Below, in pieces: positions 45,384-55,481 of a stretch of DNA of 64,000 nt. Under the pieces are notes generated by a model. That model was not told where the DNA came from. It searched no databases and saw only the letters and a program-made list of their open reading frames with translations. Origin of the DNA: Leptospira interrogans serovar Manilae. Its GTDB lineage: Bacteria; Spirochaetota; Leptospiria; Leptospirales; Leptospiraceae. Where the stretch lies: NCBI GenBank assembly GCA_945887855.1, contig CAMCZP010000007.1, positions 1 through 64,000 of the forward strand, written 5' to 3'. The first letter of the stretch is position 1; each line of letters begins with the position of its first letter. The translations under genes and the position numbers were made by a program.

Positions 45384-45773
45384 CTAAATTACTCCATTAC
45401 TATTTGGAGAATCTTCTGGAAGCTTCAATGATACATCCCAAAATTCTATAATTTTACCTGCCTCTACTCGAAGAATATAGACTACTACAAATCCAATATC
45501 TTCTGGAAAAAGCCGAACTCTTGAGTGTACAACTACAAATTCACCTTCATGAATAATTTTATGTATTTTAAATGTTTTCTTTGGGTAGAGAGAAATTGAC
45601 TCTAGCATAGACTCTTTCAAAGATTCTACATCACCTTTAATAAAAGGATTATGATGCTTAAAGTCAGGTGAAATGTAAGTTAGAAATGCTTCTTTTACAT
45701 TACCCCTAGCAACTAGCTCTAAAAATGATACTGCAATTTCTTTTGATTTTTTATTTGTTGAGGATTCTTTCAT
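45384..45773 (-). CDS. SnoaL/NTF2-like protein
   Basis: FLELVARGNVKEAFLTYISPDFKHHNPF...GKIIEFWDVSLKLPE. Confidence 0.85.
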   Translation of the reverse strand: MKESSTNKKSKEIAVSFLELVARGNVKEAFLTYISPDFKHHNPFIKGDVESLKESMLESISLYPKKTFKIHKIIHEGEFVVVHSRVRLFPEDIGFVVVYILRVEAGKIIEFWDVSLKLPEDSPNSNGVI

Positions 45774-45873
45774 TTTTTAACCATTTAAAGGTTTATCCTT
45801 TTCCCATTCTTGTATTTTATTTATATTTAAAACTTATACAAAATAAAAATTATATTTTAACAAAGTATCATTT

Positions 45874-46578
45874 TTATCTTAAAGAGATACAATCTAGTTT
45901 ATTAGAATTTAGAGTGCACTCTTTGCTACCATCCGGATAAAAAGTACTACGTAATTGTAGTTTACCAGTTTGGTCATAAATTTCTCTAGCAACTATTTTT
46001 CCATCCGGGTATAGATATGTCCAATCTCCTATTTTTTTATCTTGGTTATAGTTCCCATATTGTTCTAATTTTCCATTTTTATAATATTTTTCCCACTTAT
46101 CTATCTTTAAACCAAATTCATAAAAACCTTTTTCTTCCAACTGTCCATTTTCGTAAAATCGTTCATGAATTCCATGCTCATTCCCCAATAAATTAGTGGA
46201 TATCCAAACTTCTCTCTGCTTATCAGGTGAATAACCACTCCTGTAGTATAACTTTCCATCTGGAAAGTACCATTCCCAAATACCTTCCCTTTTTCCCTCT
46301 ACAAAATTACCTCTACTAAGAATAGCACCTGTTTCTGGAAAAAAAGTTAGACTCAAACCATTTTCTCGAAGACTATCACCTATATTCGTTTGTGAAAATA
46401 ACTGCCCTTGTTCATTCCAAACTTTTTTTATTCCTGACACTGTAAGACTGTAAGAGTTAGTTTTTTTTGAATAAATTGCATTTGGTGGTACAGACTCCGG
46501 ATATTTATTTTTAACACAATAGAGAAAATTAAAAATAATTATTGGAATGCATAAGATTTGTACCAATTTTTTTGTCAT
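45874..46578 (-). CDS. Putative lipoprotein with MORN/YwqK-like repeats
   Basis: FLYC lipobox-like; repeats WEWYFPDGKLYYRSGY, HERFYENGQLEEKGFYEFG, WEKYYKNGKLEQYGNY, WTYLYPDGKIVAREIY. Internal MTKK start preferred over track start 46623. Confidence 0.85.
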   Translation of the reverse strand: MTKKLVQILCIPIIIFNFLYCVKNKYPESVPPNAIYSKKTNSYSLTVSGIKKVWNEQGQLFSQTNIGDSLRENGLSLTFFPETGAILSRGNFVEGKREGIWEWYFPDGKLYYRSGYSPDKQREVWISTNLLGNEHGIHERFYENGQLEEKGFYEFGLKIDKWEKYYKNGKLEQYGNYNQDKKIGDWTYLYPDGKIVAREIYDQTGKLQLRSTFYPDGSKECTLNSNKLDCISLR

Positions 46579-46597
46579 TTTATTTCTTATCTTTGAA

Positions 46598-47404
46598 TCA
46601 GTACTGTGATAAGAGCCCTCCATCCCGTGCCTTTCTCTCCATAAGTGAAAATAGAAAATAACCTGGAATACAAAATAAGATCGAATGAACTAAAAAAGAA
46701 AGGTTATTTACTTCGAGGATGGAACTCCCCGGAGTTAAACAGTTTTGTAGACCCGCCATTCCCATGGTTAATGGAAAATGATCATAAATAAATGCCATTG
46801 TTCCCCCATCTGAAAGTGCAGATCGATCTTGCCAGAATAATCCTAAAAAGGCAAAATTAATTATCTGAAAGAAAAATCCAACTCTCTTAAAAATTAAAGT
46901 AACACCAGCAAATATATAAGACAACCCAAATATTCCAATTGCCATTATAAATAGGTTTATAATTACATTGGGTATTGTCGAGATAAGGTCTAATTTTAAA
47001 TCGGGAAGGCTCATTGTGTATGCAATCATTAACAAATAAAAACTAACTATTTGACGGGGTAATTGAGAAAATCCTCTCGCTAATAAAACTTCCCCCAATG
47101 AATGTCCAGAAATAGATAGTTGCTCAAGTGTTCCAGTTTGACTTTCATTTTGGATTTGTCCTGACCATCCCATTTGTGTGGAGAGAACAAATTGCATCAA
47201 ACTATATCCTAAAATCATTTTTTCACGATTCAAAACTCCTGATGCGCCTCCAGCGAGTTGGTGAAAACCAAACAAAATAGCCAGGAGAATCAAGTACATA
47301 AAAAATAAAAAAGATATTGGTTCCAATGGATATCTTTTCATAAAGATAAAATCTCGATTAATTTCAGCCTTTAAAATCAGAAAAAAATCTTTCAGAAAAA
47401 TCAT
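46598..47404 (-). CDS. ABC transporter permease
   Basis: Six hydrophobic segments, STQMGWSGQIQNESQTGTLEQLSISGHS; overlaps the downstream ATPase ORF by 4 nt. Confidence 0.85.
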   Translation of the reverse strand: MIFLKDFFLILKAEINRDFIFMKRYPLEPISFLFFMYLILLAILFGFHQLAGGASGVLNREKMILGYSLMQFVLSTQMGWSGQIQNESQTGTLEQLSISGHSLGEVLLARGFSQLPRQIVSFYLLMIAYTMSLPDLKLDLISTIPNVIINLFIMAIGIFGLSYIFAGVTLIFKRVGFFFQIINFAFLGLFWQDRSALSDGGTMAFIYDHFPLTMGMAGLQNCLTPGSSILEVNNLSFLVHSILFCIPGYFLFSLMERKARDGGLLSQY

Positions 47405-48342
47405 AATCTTAACACCCTTAGGAAAATTTCCTCTAAATCCTCTTCCATTCTATAAAAATGAACTATTTCTACTTTTTCATTTTTTAAATGCTCTAAAAAT
47501 TTATAAATTCCTTCTCTGTCAGTGCAATCCAAATCAAATTCCATTGAGTCGCCTGTAGTACTAATTTTAGATATAGAAAATTGCTTTTGAATAGAATCAG
47601 AAATTTTCCATTCTCCTCGTATCTTAATTTTATATATATAGGAATGAAATATAGACTTTAATTCAGAGAGTGTGCCCTCCTGAATCAGTGATCCATTCCT
47701 CAAAATTCCTACTCGATCCGCTAATTCTTCAACCAACTCCATTTGGTGGGTGGTCAAAAGAACGGATCTACCTTCTACATGTGTCAGATGACGAATCATA
47801 TCTCTCATTTTTCTGGCACTTTCAACATCCAATCCCAATGTAGGCTCATCCAAAAGTAGTAATTGGGGGTTTGTAATCAACCCTACACCCAATGCTAATT
47901 TTTGGAGCATACCACGTGAGAGATGCTGGCTTTGGTTCTTCTTTTTTGCATCTATATTAAGCTCTTTTAATATTTCATGAGTCTTATTTTCTATCTCATT
48001 TGATGTAATTCCTCTAAGGTTTGCAAAGTAATACAAATTTTCTAAAGGATTCATTCGCCAGTAAACATTTCTGGCTCCTTCTAAAACTGCACTCAAATGC
48101 TTATATACAATCGATTTCCCAGAAGTATCTTTATTTCCAATTCGAATCGAACCGGATGTTGGGATAATCAATCCTGCTATCATCTTAATTATGGTAGATT
48201 TCCCTGCTCCATTCGGACCCAAAAGTGCATATACTTCCCCGGGTTTGATTTGAAAACTAACATCCTTCACTGCAATCATGGGAGGTTTCCTTGAAAATGG
48301 TGCCTTAAATATTTTTGATAAGGAATCTACCTGAAGGAACAT
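47401..48342 (-). CDS. ABC transporter ATP-binding protein
   Basis: ALLGPNGAGKSTIIKMIAGL, LSRGMLQKLALGVGLITNPQLLLLDEPTLGLD. Confidence 0.95.
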   Translation of the reverse strand: MFLQVDSLSKIFKAPFSRKPPMIAVKDVSFQIKPGEVYALLGPNGAGKSTIIKMIAGLIIPTSGSIRIGNKDTSGKSIVYKHLSAVLEGARNVYWRMNPLENLYYFANLRGITSNEIENKTHEILKELNIDAKKKNQSQHLSRGMLQKLALGVGLITNPQLLLLDEPTLGLDVESARKMRDMIRHLTHVEGRSVLLTTHQMELVEELADRVGILRNGSLIQEGTLSELKSIFHSYIYKIKIRGEWKISDSIQKQFSISKISTTGDSMEFDLDCTDREGIYKFLEHLKNEKVEIVHFYRMEEDLEEIFLRVLRL

Positions 48343-48343
48343 T

Positions 48344-49216
48344 TTATTTCCATTGCAGACTGTAATCTGCTAATATTAGAATATTTATGAAAAAAAGATG
48401 AAAGATACTAAAAAAGAAAAAACTCTTCGCCATCTCTCTAGATTGAACTTTATACAATTGTATTGCAAGGTACGTCATGTAAACACACAGAATTATGGTT
48501 ATACCTAAATATAAAAAACCTACCCGATCTGTCGAAAAATAAAATGCAATACAAGAGAAAGAGTAAAGTATAGTATAAACTAAAATTGATTTAGTAGTTT
48601 TAGGTATTCCCTGGAGCACTGGCATCATAGGAAAGTTAGCAGAGTTATAATCTTCTTTAAGGAAAATTGCCAATGCCCAGAAATGTGCCGGTGTCCAAAG
48701 GAATATAATTAAGAATAAAATCCAACCGGGAAGAGGCAATGTATCAGTAGATGCTGCATAACCTATCAATGGCCCCACACACCCAGCTACTCCCCCTATC
48801 ACGATATTTTGGTCTGTACGGGGCTTTAACCAAATTGTATATAAAAAAATATATGATACAAACCCACTGAATGCTACAAGGGCAGCCAGAAGATTTACAT
48901 ATAAAATAAATATTAGAAATGAGAGTAAAATTAAGACAACTCCCCCTATGGATGCTCCCAAAGGCGAAATTTCTCCCCTAGGAAGAGGACGATTTTTAGT
49001 TCTTTCCATTTGGGCATCTTTATCTTTCTCAATGATTTGGTTGAATACAAAGGATGCACTCGACATAAAAAAAGTTGCAAGCAAAGTGTTAAAAATTAGA
49101 GACAAAGAGGGCGAAGAATCTACTCCTAAATACAACCCGGGGAGTGCTGTCACAAGGACTAAAGTAGTAACCCTGGGTTTAGTAAGCTTTATCCAAATTT
49201 GTAAAAAATTTTTCAT
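48344..49216 (-). CDS. ctaB: Protoheme IX farnesyltransferase
   Basis: NQIIEKDKDAQMERTKNRPLPRGEISP, WTPAHFWALAIFLKEDY. Confidence 0.96.
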   Translation of the reverse strand: MKNFLQIWIKLTKPRVTTLVLVTALPGLYLGVDSSPSLSLIFNTLLATFFMSSASFVFNQIIEKDKDAQMERTKNRPLPRGEISPLGASIGGVVLILLSFLIFILYVNLLAALVAFSGFVSYIFLYTIWLKPRTDQNIVIGGVAGCVGPLIGYAASTDTLPLPGWILFLIIFLWTPAHFWALAIFLKEDYNSANFPMMPVLQGIPKTTKSILVYTILYSFSCIAFYFSTDRVGFLYLGITIILCVYMTYLAIQLYKVQSREMAKSFFFFSIFHLFFINILILADYSLQWK

Positions 49217-50136
49217 CCTTGGATTACTGTAACGTTTTTAGCAGAGATAGAATGATGTAGTACAATAAAAGAACTCAACAATAGTGCAACTCCATTAGCT
49301 GTATGAATAGCGGTCAACAAGGTGGGTATACCCCATAACACATTATAAATACCAATCAATATTTGCAATACACAAAAAAATAACATTACAGAGGAAAGCA
49401 CAAAGCCTCTTTTATCATGTTTGTCCAAAAAGGACAAAATAAATCGTATGAAGATAAGAAGAAACACCAAATAAGCAGTAAACCTATGCTCCACATGATA
49501 CTTTATTGGTCCCACAAACGGTTGGGGAATCCAAGTTCCCTGGCAGAGTGGCCAATCCGGACAAACTAGCCCCGCATAATGAGAACTCACTCTTCCTCCC
49601 ATGTACAATTGGTAATATACCAATAAAAAAATAATTATGCCAAAGATAGTATTTCCTGAAAAAATAGAATTAGAGTTTTTCGGGTACTCACCCCCTGCTA
49701 AAATCAAAGAATTTGATTTAAAAAAGATACTCACAACCGTAACCAGGAAAAGGACTGCGTTTAGTAAATGTAAATTGACCGTAGTGGGATCGAGAAGCTT
49801 AGTTACGGTAAGTGCACCTAGAGTTATTTGAACAAGTATTACAATAGATGCAAGTCCTATGATAGCACCAAATTTTTTTCTAAGTTCTGAATACTTTAAA
49901 ATTGTGTAGCACAAATACAGTAACACAAAACCAATACCTGCAGAATAAAATCGATGTCCAACTTCCATCCAAATTCTAAATTCAGGCGGAGGCAGCACCC
50001 TACCATAGCAAAGTGGCCAGTCAGGACATGCCAACCCAGAATTAGTAGCCCTCACCAATGGTCCAAAAAGAATATTTATGAATACTAAGATTGAAAGTGT
50101 TAAGGAGATATTTTTAACTTTATGAAGTAATTGCAT
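49213..50136 (-). CDS. ctaA: Heme A synthase (COX15/CtaA)
   Basis: GPLVRATNSGLACPDWPLCYGRVLPP, GRVSSHYAGLVCPDWPLCQGTWIP duplicated motif. Confidence 0.95.
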   Translation of the reverse strand: MQLLHKVKNISLTLSILVFINILFGPLVRATNSGLACPDWPLCYGRVLPPPEFRIWMEVGHRFYSAGIGFVLLYLCYTILKYSELRKKFGAIIGLASIVILVQITLGALTVTKLLDPTTVNLHLLNAVLFLVTVVSIFFKSNSLILAGGEYPKNSNSIFSGNTIFGIIIFLLVYYQLYMGGRVSSHYAGLVCPDWPLCQGTWIPQPFVGPIKYHVEHRFTAYLVFLLIFIRFILSFLDKHDKRGFVLSSVMLFFCVLQILIGIYNVLWGIPTLLTAIHTANGVALLLSSFIVLHHSISAKNVTVIQG

Positions 50137-50137
50137 T

Positions 50138-50692
50138 TTATTCTCTAGCTCCAGATGATTTAAGTAGTGCTATAATTTCTGCCCTTCCCGTTTTTAATGC
50201 AAAGCTCAGGGCAGATTCATCGGTATTTGTCCTTGCATTTACATTTACTTTACTTTCAATCAGTAGCTGTACTACATCTTTTCTCCCTCCCATTACAGCA
50301 TACATCAGGGGAGTCTTTCCCTCTTTATCTTTTGCGTTGATCAATATACCTTTGTTTGTTAATAAATATTTTACTACATCTGAGTGACCATTGGAGGTTG
50401 CATACATGAGAGCATTCTTACCTGTTTCAGAATTTTTCTTATTTATATCAGCACCTGCTTCGATCAACAATTGCACCATATCCAAATTGTTATCTGCTGT
50501 AGCAATCATCAATGGAGTCATTTCACGTGTATCTGTAAAATCTAAAGATATTTTTGCTTTGGAGACTAATGACCTGACCCTTGGAAGATTTCCATCTCGA
50601 ACTGCTTCCAAGAGATCATCTTTTGGCTCTGAGAATAATCCTAAGGAAAAAAGAACCAATTGCAATACAATAATATGTTTAGACAGTTTCAT
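50138..50692 (-). CDS. Exported ankyrin-repeat protein
   Basis: Signal-peptide-like N-terminus; about 5 ankyrin repeats (MTPLMIATADNNLDMVQLLIEAGADIN, KNALMYATSNGHSDVVKYLL, KTPLMYAVMGGRKDVVQLLIE). Confidence 0.93.
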   Translation of the reverse strand: MKLSKHIIVLQLVLFSLGLFSEPKDDLLEAVRDGNLPRVRSLVSKAKISLDFTDTREMTPLMIATADNNLDMVQLLIEAGADINKKNSETGKNALMYATSNGHSDVVKYLLTNKGILINAKDKEGKTPLMYAVMGGRKDVVQLLIESKVNVNARTNTDESALSFALKTGRAEIIALLKSSGARE

Positions 50693-50712
50693 TTCTTTTC
50701 TCCCAAGCTAGA

Positions 50713-51123
50713 TTAGCACTTTATGATGAGATCTCCACCAGCTTTGACTTCACCATTTTGATCTACTGCTTCGACAGAGATTGTGACCAATCTTCCCTCA
50801 TCTTTTTTTCTTTTTACAACTCCCTTGCATGTAAGGGTTTGTCCGAGTTTTGCCATTGCTTTGAATTTTACCCCAAAGAAATGAATTTGTCTTTGGTCTA
50901 CCCAATTAGTACTGAGCCTACCAATCATAGCCATTATATACATACCATGTGCTATGGTTCCATCTAATCCGTTTGCAATTGCAAAATCTTTATCGTTGTG
51001 AATTGGATTGAAATCACCACTTGCACCTGCATAACGAACTAGATTTGCATGGGTAATTGGATCTAAAACGAGGGGAGGAAGTTCAGTACCTTCGGAAATT
51101 TTATCAAATTCTATTTTATGCAT
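50713..51123 (-). CDS. MaoC-like dehydratase (HadB-like)
   Basis: LVRYAGASGDFNPIHNDKDFAIANGLDGTIAHGMYIMAMIGRL. Confidence 0.92.
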   Translation of the reverse strand: MHKIEFDKISEGTELPPLVLDPITHANLVRYAGASGDFNPIHNDKDFAIANGLDGTIAHGMYIMAMIGRLSTNWVDQRQIHFFGVKFKAMAKLGQTLTCKGVVKRKKDEGRLVTISVEAVDQNGEVKAGGDLIIKC

Positions 51124-51135
51124 TTACTTTCTCCT

Positions 51136-51591
51136 TTAATTTGGACGTATTACAATTGCCATTTCTGCCTGGATGCATGGCTCATCTTTAGAATTGTGAT
51201 ATGTAGTACGAAAAGTTACCATATCCATCTTACCTGTTTTTACATCTACTACTTCAGATTGTGCCCAATGCAACCCTGGATAGATAGGTTTGAGATACGT
51301 ATATTCCTCTTTTAAATGAAGTAGCCTTTTGATGTCAATACCCAGAGCACTCATATCTTCCCAAATTTTAGGGTATCCCCAAAATTGAATGGATGTTTGG
51401 AATGTAGGAGGAGCTGGAGTATCTTCATACCCTGCCTTTTTTGCTTCATCAATGTTAAAATATATGGGGTTAGTCTCACCAATTGCAAGACAAAATTCTT
51501 TAACTTTTCCACGCTCGACCATAAAATCAAATCGATCGAGTTTTTTACCTACTGCCTCTTTGGAGATAGGGGAACCTACTGGATTTGTCAT
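51136..51591 (-). CDS. MaoC N-terminal-like dehydratase (HadA/HadC-like)
   Basis: [48 protein letters not shown]. Confidence 0.9.
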   Translation of the reverse strand: MTNPVGSPISKEAVGKKLDRFDFMVERGKVKEFCLAIGETNPIYFNIDEAKKAGYEDTPAPPTFQTSIQFWGYPKIWEDMSALGIDIKRLLHLKEEYTYLKPIYPGLHWAQSEVVDVKTGKMDMVTFRTTYHNSKDEPCIQAEMAIVIRPN

Positions 51592-51826
51592 AATACTTTC
51601 CTATATAAATTTATTTCAAATTAGTACGTACCATTTTTCGTTATTTCTTCATTTAGTCTATTCTAAAAATAAGGTATTTGGATGTATATAGAAATGGGTG
51701 ATGCTGAACTAAAAATTGAATATTTAGTGCCCAAAGTAAATATATAATAGATTTACAATCTACTCTATGAAATTTTCTATGAGCTAAGTTAAAATAGTTT
51801 TTTTAAATTTTATTGAGAGGTGATTT

Positions 51827-52393
51827 GTGAGCTTATTTATCCTTGGAATCTCATTTGGATTCTTTTTGTCCAATCTAAACCTAAAAAATAGACACATTGT
51901 TTTTTTACTTTTACTATTTTTTATAATTAGGGATACAGATTCTCTTTATCCCCAAAATCAAAAAAATTCTAAACCCAACCAAAAGGAGACTAAGATGGAA
52001 GATAAGGTAGTGAAGTCTGAAGAAGAATGGAAAAAAATTCTCAACCCCGATGCTTATTCGGTGATCCGAAAAAAGGGAACTGAAAGAGCATTTACTGGCA
52101 AGTACAATGATAATAAGGAAAAAGGAGTATATATCTGTGCAGCCTGTGGAAATGAACTATTCCTATCTGATACAAAATTTGATTCCGGAACCGGTTGGCC
52201 CAGCTTTTATGCTCCCATTTCTGAACAAAAAGTTGGAACAGAGGTAGATAAAACCTTTTTTATGACCAGAACAGAGGTTCATTGCAATCGATGTGGTGGG
52301 CATCTCGGACATATTTTTGAAGATGGGCCCAAGCCTACAGGTTTGAGATATTGTATCAATTCCGTTTCTTTAGATTTTAAAAAGAAGGACTGA
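51827..52393 (+). CDS. msrB: Peptide-methionine (R)-S-oxide reductase, with N-terminal hydrophobic leader
   Basis: [32 protein letters not shown]...[32 protein letters not shown]. Confidence 0.96.
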   Translation: MSLFILGISFGFFLSNLNLKNRHIVFLLLLFFIIRDTDSLYPQNQKNSKPNQKETKMEDKVVKSEEEWKKILNPDAYSVIRKKGTERAFTGKYNDNKEKGVYICAACGNELFLSDTKFDSGTGWPSFYAPISEQKVGTEVDKTFFMTRTEVHCNRCGGHLGHIFEDGPKPTGLRYCINSVSLDFKKKD

Positions 52394-52395
52394 CA

Positions 52396-53814
52396 TTGTC
52401 ACAAGAAAAAGAAAATACAAAGCTTTGGGGAGGTAGATTTGACTCCCCCACCTCTAGTATTATGGAAAGAATTGGTGAGTCCATTAGTTTTGACCATAGG
52501 CTTTTTAAGCATGATATTAGAGGTAGCATTGCACATTCTAAAAACTTACATCGTATTGGCGTACTTTCCGAACGGGAAATGAACTCTATTCTTTCCGGGC
52601 TTGAGCAAATTGAAAAAGAAATAGAAGAGAACAAACTACCTTTCAAAGCATCGCTCGAAGATATTCACATGCATATAGAGTCCAGGCTCACCGAGTTAAT
52701 TGGTGATACAGGGAAAAAATTACATACCGCAAGATCACGAAATGACCAAGTAGCACAGGATGTTCGACTTTTTATACATGATAGCATACTTTCCATCCAG
52801 GCAGAAATATATAAGTTACTCATAATCCTATACAACAAAGCTGAAAATTCAATTGACATTGTAATGCCGGGATATACCCATCTCCAGGTTGCTCAACCTA
52901 TAAGGGTATCGCATTACTTGTTGAGTTATTTTTGGGCAATCAAAAGAGATTTTGATCAATTTGAGTTTACAAAAAATATCAATCATACTCTAGTTTTGGG
53001 ATCAGGAGCACTTGCTGGAGTAAACTATCCAACTGATAGGGAATTTTTAGCAAAAGAATTAGGAATGAGCGCAGTCAGTGAAAACTCGATAGACTCCGTA
53101 TCACAAAGGGATCATATACTAAATTTTCTATTTGCTTCTTCTCAACTCATGGTGCATCTTTCCAGACTCTGTGAAGAAATTATTATTTTTTCATCTGTAG
53201 AATTTTCATTTCTCTCACTGCCTGATTCCCTTACTACCGGTTCATCTATAATGCCCCAAAAAAAGAATCCTGATATTGCCGAACTCATTCGGGGAAAATC
53301 AGCAAGGGTCATTTCGAATCTTCAACATCTCTTTATTCTCATAAAAGGACTCCCATTGTCTTACAATAGAGACCTTCAAGAAGATAAAATCCCTCTCTTT
53401 GACACTTTGGATCAGGTCTTACTCTCCGTTGAGGGAGTAAGTGCTATGGTCAAGGAAATGGAATTTCATCCTGAATCCATGCAAAACTCACTGGAGAAGG
53501 GATTTGCAACTGCTACGGATCTTGCCGACTATTTGGTGACGTCCAAGCAAATTCCATTTCGAGAGGCACATGAACTCACAGGTCGCTTGGTAAGCATCTG
53601 TGTTTCCAAAAATTGGACTTTGTTTTCTGTTCCAGAAGAAATCCGAAAAGAAATAAGCCCTTATTTTACAGGAACAGAGTATGAAACTGCAATTTCTCTC
53701 AGTCTTTCTACAGACAAGAAAAATGTTTTCGGAGGAACTGCGAGAATTAGGCAATTAGAGCAATTGGAACTTGCAAACCAAATCCTGGACTCCCTAAAGA
53801 ATACTAAAAAATAG
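52396..53814 (+). CDS. argH: Argininosuccinate lyase
   Basis: [45 protein letters not shown]. Confidence 0.97.
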   Translation: MSQEKENTKLWGGRFDSPTSSIMERIGESISFDHRLFKHDIRGSIAHSKNLHRIGVLSEREMNSILSGLEQIEKEIEENKLPFKASLEDIHMHIESRLTELIGDTGKKLHTARSRNDQVAQDVRLFIHDSILSIQAEIYKLLIILYNKAENSIDIVMPGYTHLQVAQPIRVSHYLLSYFWAIKRDFDQFEFTKNINHTLVLGSGALAGVNYPTDREFLAKELGMSAVSENSIDSVSQRDHILNFLFASSQLMVHLSRLCEEIIIFSSVEFSFLSLPDSLTTGSSIMPQKKNPDIAELIRGKSARVISNLQHLFILIKGLPLSYNRDLQEDKIPLFDTLDQVLLSVEGVSAMVKEMEFHPESMQNSLEKGFATATDLADYLVTSKQIPFREAHELTGRLVSICVSKNWTLFSVPEEIRKEISPYFTGTEYETAISLSLSTDKKNVFGGTARIRQLEQLELANQILDSLKNTKK

Positions 53815-53879
53815 ATTTTCTAAGAAGGATTATTTTGCTTGGCAATCTAAGCCAAGTCCAAGAAATTTCCAGAGTATAT

Positions 53880-54803
53880 ATGAATTTTTCAATTTTTAAA
53901 CTCTTTTTTCAGTTCTTTACCCGTAGGCATAGGCATTTTGCACAATTGGGCTTATTCTCCCTTGTTTTGGTTTTACCAGGGGTTTTGTTTTGCAATGAAA
54001 ATGGATTCAAAAAAAAGCAATACAAACCTAAGGAATATTCCAGAACCCAGGTAGTTGTTAAAAAAATAGATTCTGTTGAAATTGCTCTTCCAGATAAAAA
54101 GACAATTTATGCAATCTTTGAAACCACAAATGGCTCACTAATTCTTGAACTTTATTCCCAGGATGCGCCCCAAACTGTCCAGAACTTTATAGATCTAGCC
54201 CAAGGGGAAAAAACCACAGTGAGTCTGGATGGCAAAAAAGAAAAAAAAAGATTTTATGATGGTCTTACTTTCCATAGAGTCATCCCTAATTTCATGATCC
54301 AGGGGGGGTGTCCCAAGGGGGATGGAACTGGTGGTCCTGGCTACAAATTTGAAGACGAAATCAATGCGGTTTCCCTAGGACTCGATAAGGTTTCCTTAAA
54401 AGAATTCCCATCCTATTCCAGATACTTGCAAAATGCTGTTGTGTTTAGCATGGGAATCAACTCACAAGCTGAATTAAGTGAACGAATGGAAGAAGCCGAA
54501 AAAAATCTGAATATCGCCAAAGAAGAATTTTCGATTTTAGAGATTCTTTCCCGGGTTAGATACCGTTACAACGAAGTGGTGCAGAGCAAAAAAGCACTCA
54601 AAGGTGCTCTTGCAATGGCAAATTCAGGACCTGACACAAATGGATCCCAGTTTTTTATTAATCAGGTTGACACTCCACATCTGGATGGGTTGCATACAGT
54701 GTTCGGTCAACTTGTATCCGGAATGGATGTTTTAGAAAAAATCGTCAAAGCCGGAAACAATGCTACAACAATCAATCACGTTTACATAGTGGACAAAAGG
54801 TAA
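53880..54803 (+). CDS. Cyclophilin-type peptidyl-prolyl cis-trans isomerase with large internal insertion
   Basis: FHRVIPNFMIQGGCPKGDGTGGPGYKFEDE and GALAMANSGPDTNGSQFFINQVDTPHLDGLHTVFGQL separated by about 80 aa; ATG 53880 preferred over track start 53835. Confidence 0.93.
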   Translation: MNFSIFKLFFQFFTRRHRHFAQLGLFSLVLVLPGVLFCNENGFKKKQYKPKEYSRTQVVVKKIDSVEIALPDKKTIYAIFETTNGSLILELYSQDAPQTVQNFIDLAQGEKTTVSLDGKKEKKRFYDGLTFHRVIPNFMIQGGCPKGDGTGGPGYKFEDEINAVSLGLDKVSLKEFPSYSRYLQNAVVFSMGINSQAELSERMEEAEKNLNIAKEEFSILEILSRVRYRYNEVVQSKKALKGALAMANSGPDTNGSQFFINQVDTPHLDGLHTVFGQLVSGMDVLEKIVKAGNNATTINHVYIVDKR

Positions 54804-54806
54804 CTC

Positions 54807-55418
54807 ATGGATAAAGAAGAATCATATCTCCAAACACTCAACCTAATAGCCGGATTAAATTCAGGAGAATCCACTTCGGCAGTTTTAAACTCTATAGAAA
54901 CAATTGAGGAAGATCTATCCTTAAAAGATGCAATCCTAGTAGAAATGGCAAAATCTATGATTTTCCCGGATGCATTCATGAAAATTATTACTCTAATGAA
55001 GTTTATTCAATCAGAAAAGAATGAAATCAATGCATACTATGAAGAATCCATGGAAAAATACGAAGAGATCAACCAGTTGACTTCCAAAGGACGACCCACT
55101 GACGACGAGGCAAAAATCAAAAAAACTCTAACTGATTTTATCTTAAAGATCGAGTCAATTTATGAAATCCAATTCAAAGCGGATGAAAATATACTCAAAG
55201 AATTGAACCGCCATATGAGTGAGCTAAACTTAAAACCCGGCTCTATTTCAAAAGAGATTCTTCACCATAAAATTTCTTCCCGATATTCCCAAAGCATACA
55301 ACCATTTATAGTTTCCCTTTTGGATGCTTACTCCCAATACAACAAAAATAAGGGCATTGTAAAGAGGCTTGTAAAGATTGCAGGGTACATCATTGAAGAT
55401 GCCCAGAAGAAAACCTAA
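54807..55418 (+). CDS. Hypothetical protein, 203 aa
   Basis: ATG 4 nt after the PPIase stop; helical, charged; no known domain recognised. Confidence 0.7.
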   Translation: MDKEESYLQTLNLIAGLNSGESTSAVLNSIETIEEDLSLKDAILVEMAKSMIFPDAFMKIITLMKFIQSEKNEINAYYEESMEKYEEINQLTSKGRPTDDEAKIKKTLTDFILKIESIYEIQFKADENILKELNRHMSELNLKPGSISKEILHHKISSRYSQSIQPFIVSLLDAYSQYNKNKGIVKRLVKIAGYIIEDAQKKT

Positions 55419-55481
55419 TGAAATATTTAATTTTGGTTTTTTGTGTTATGAAAATATAAAAAAAGCCGAATTTTTTATTGT

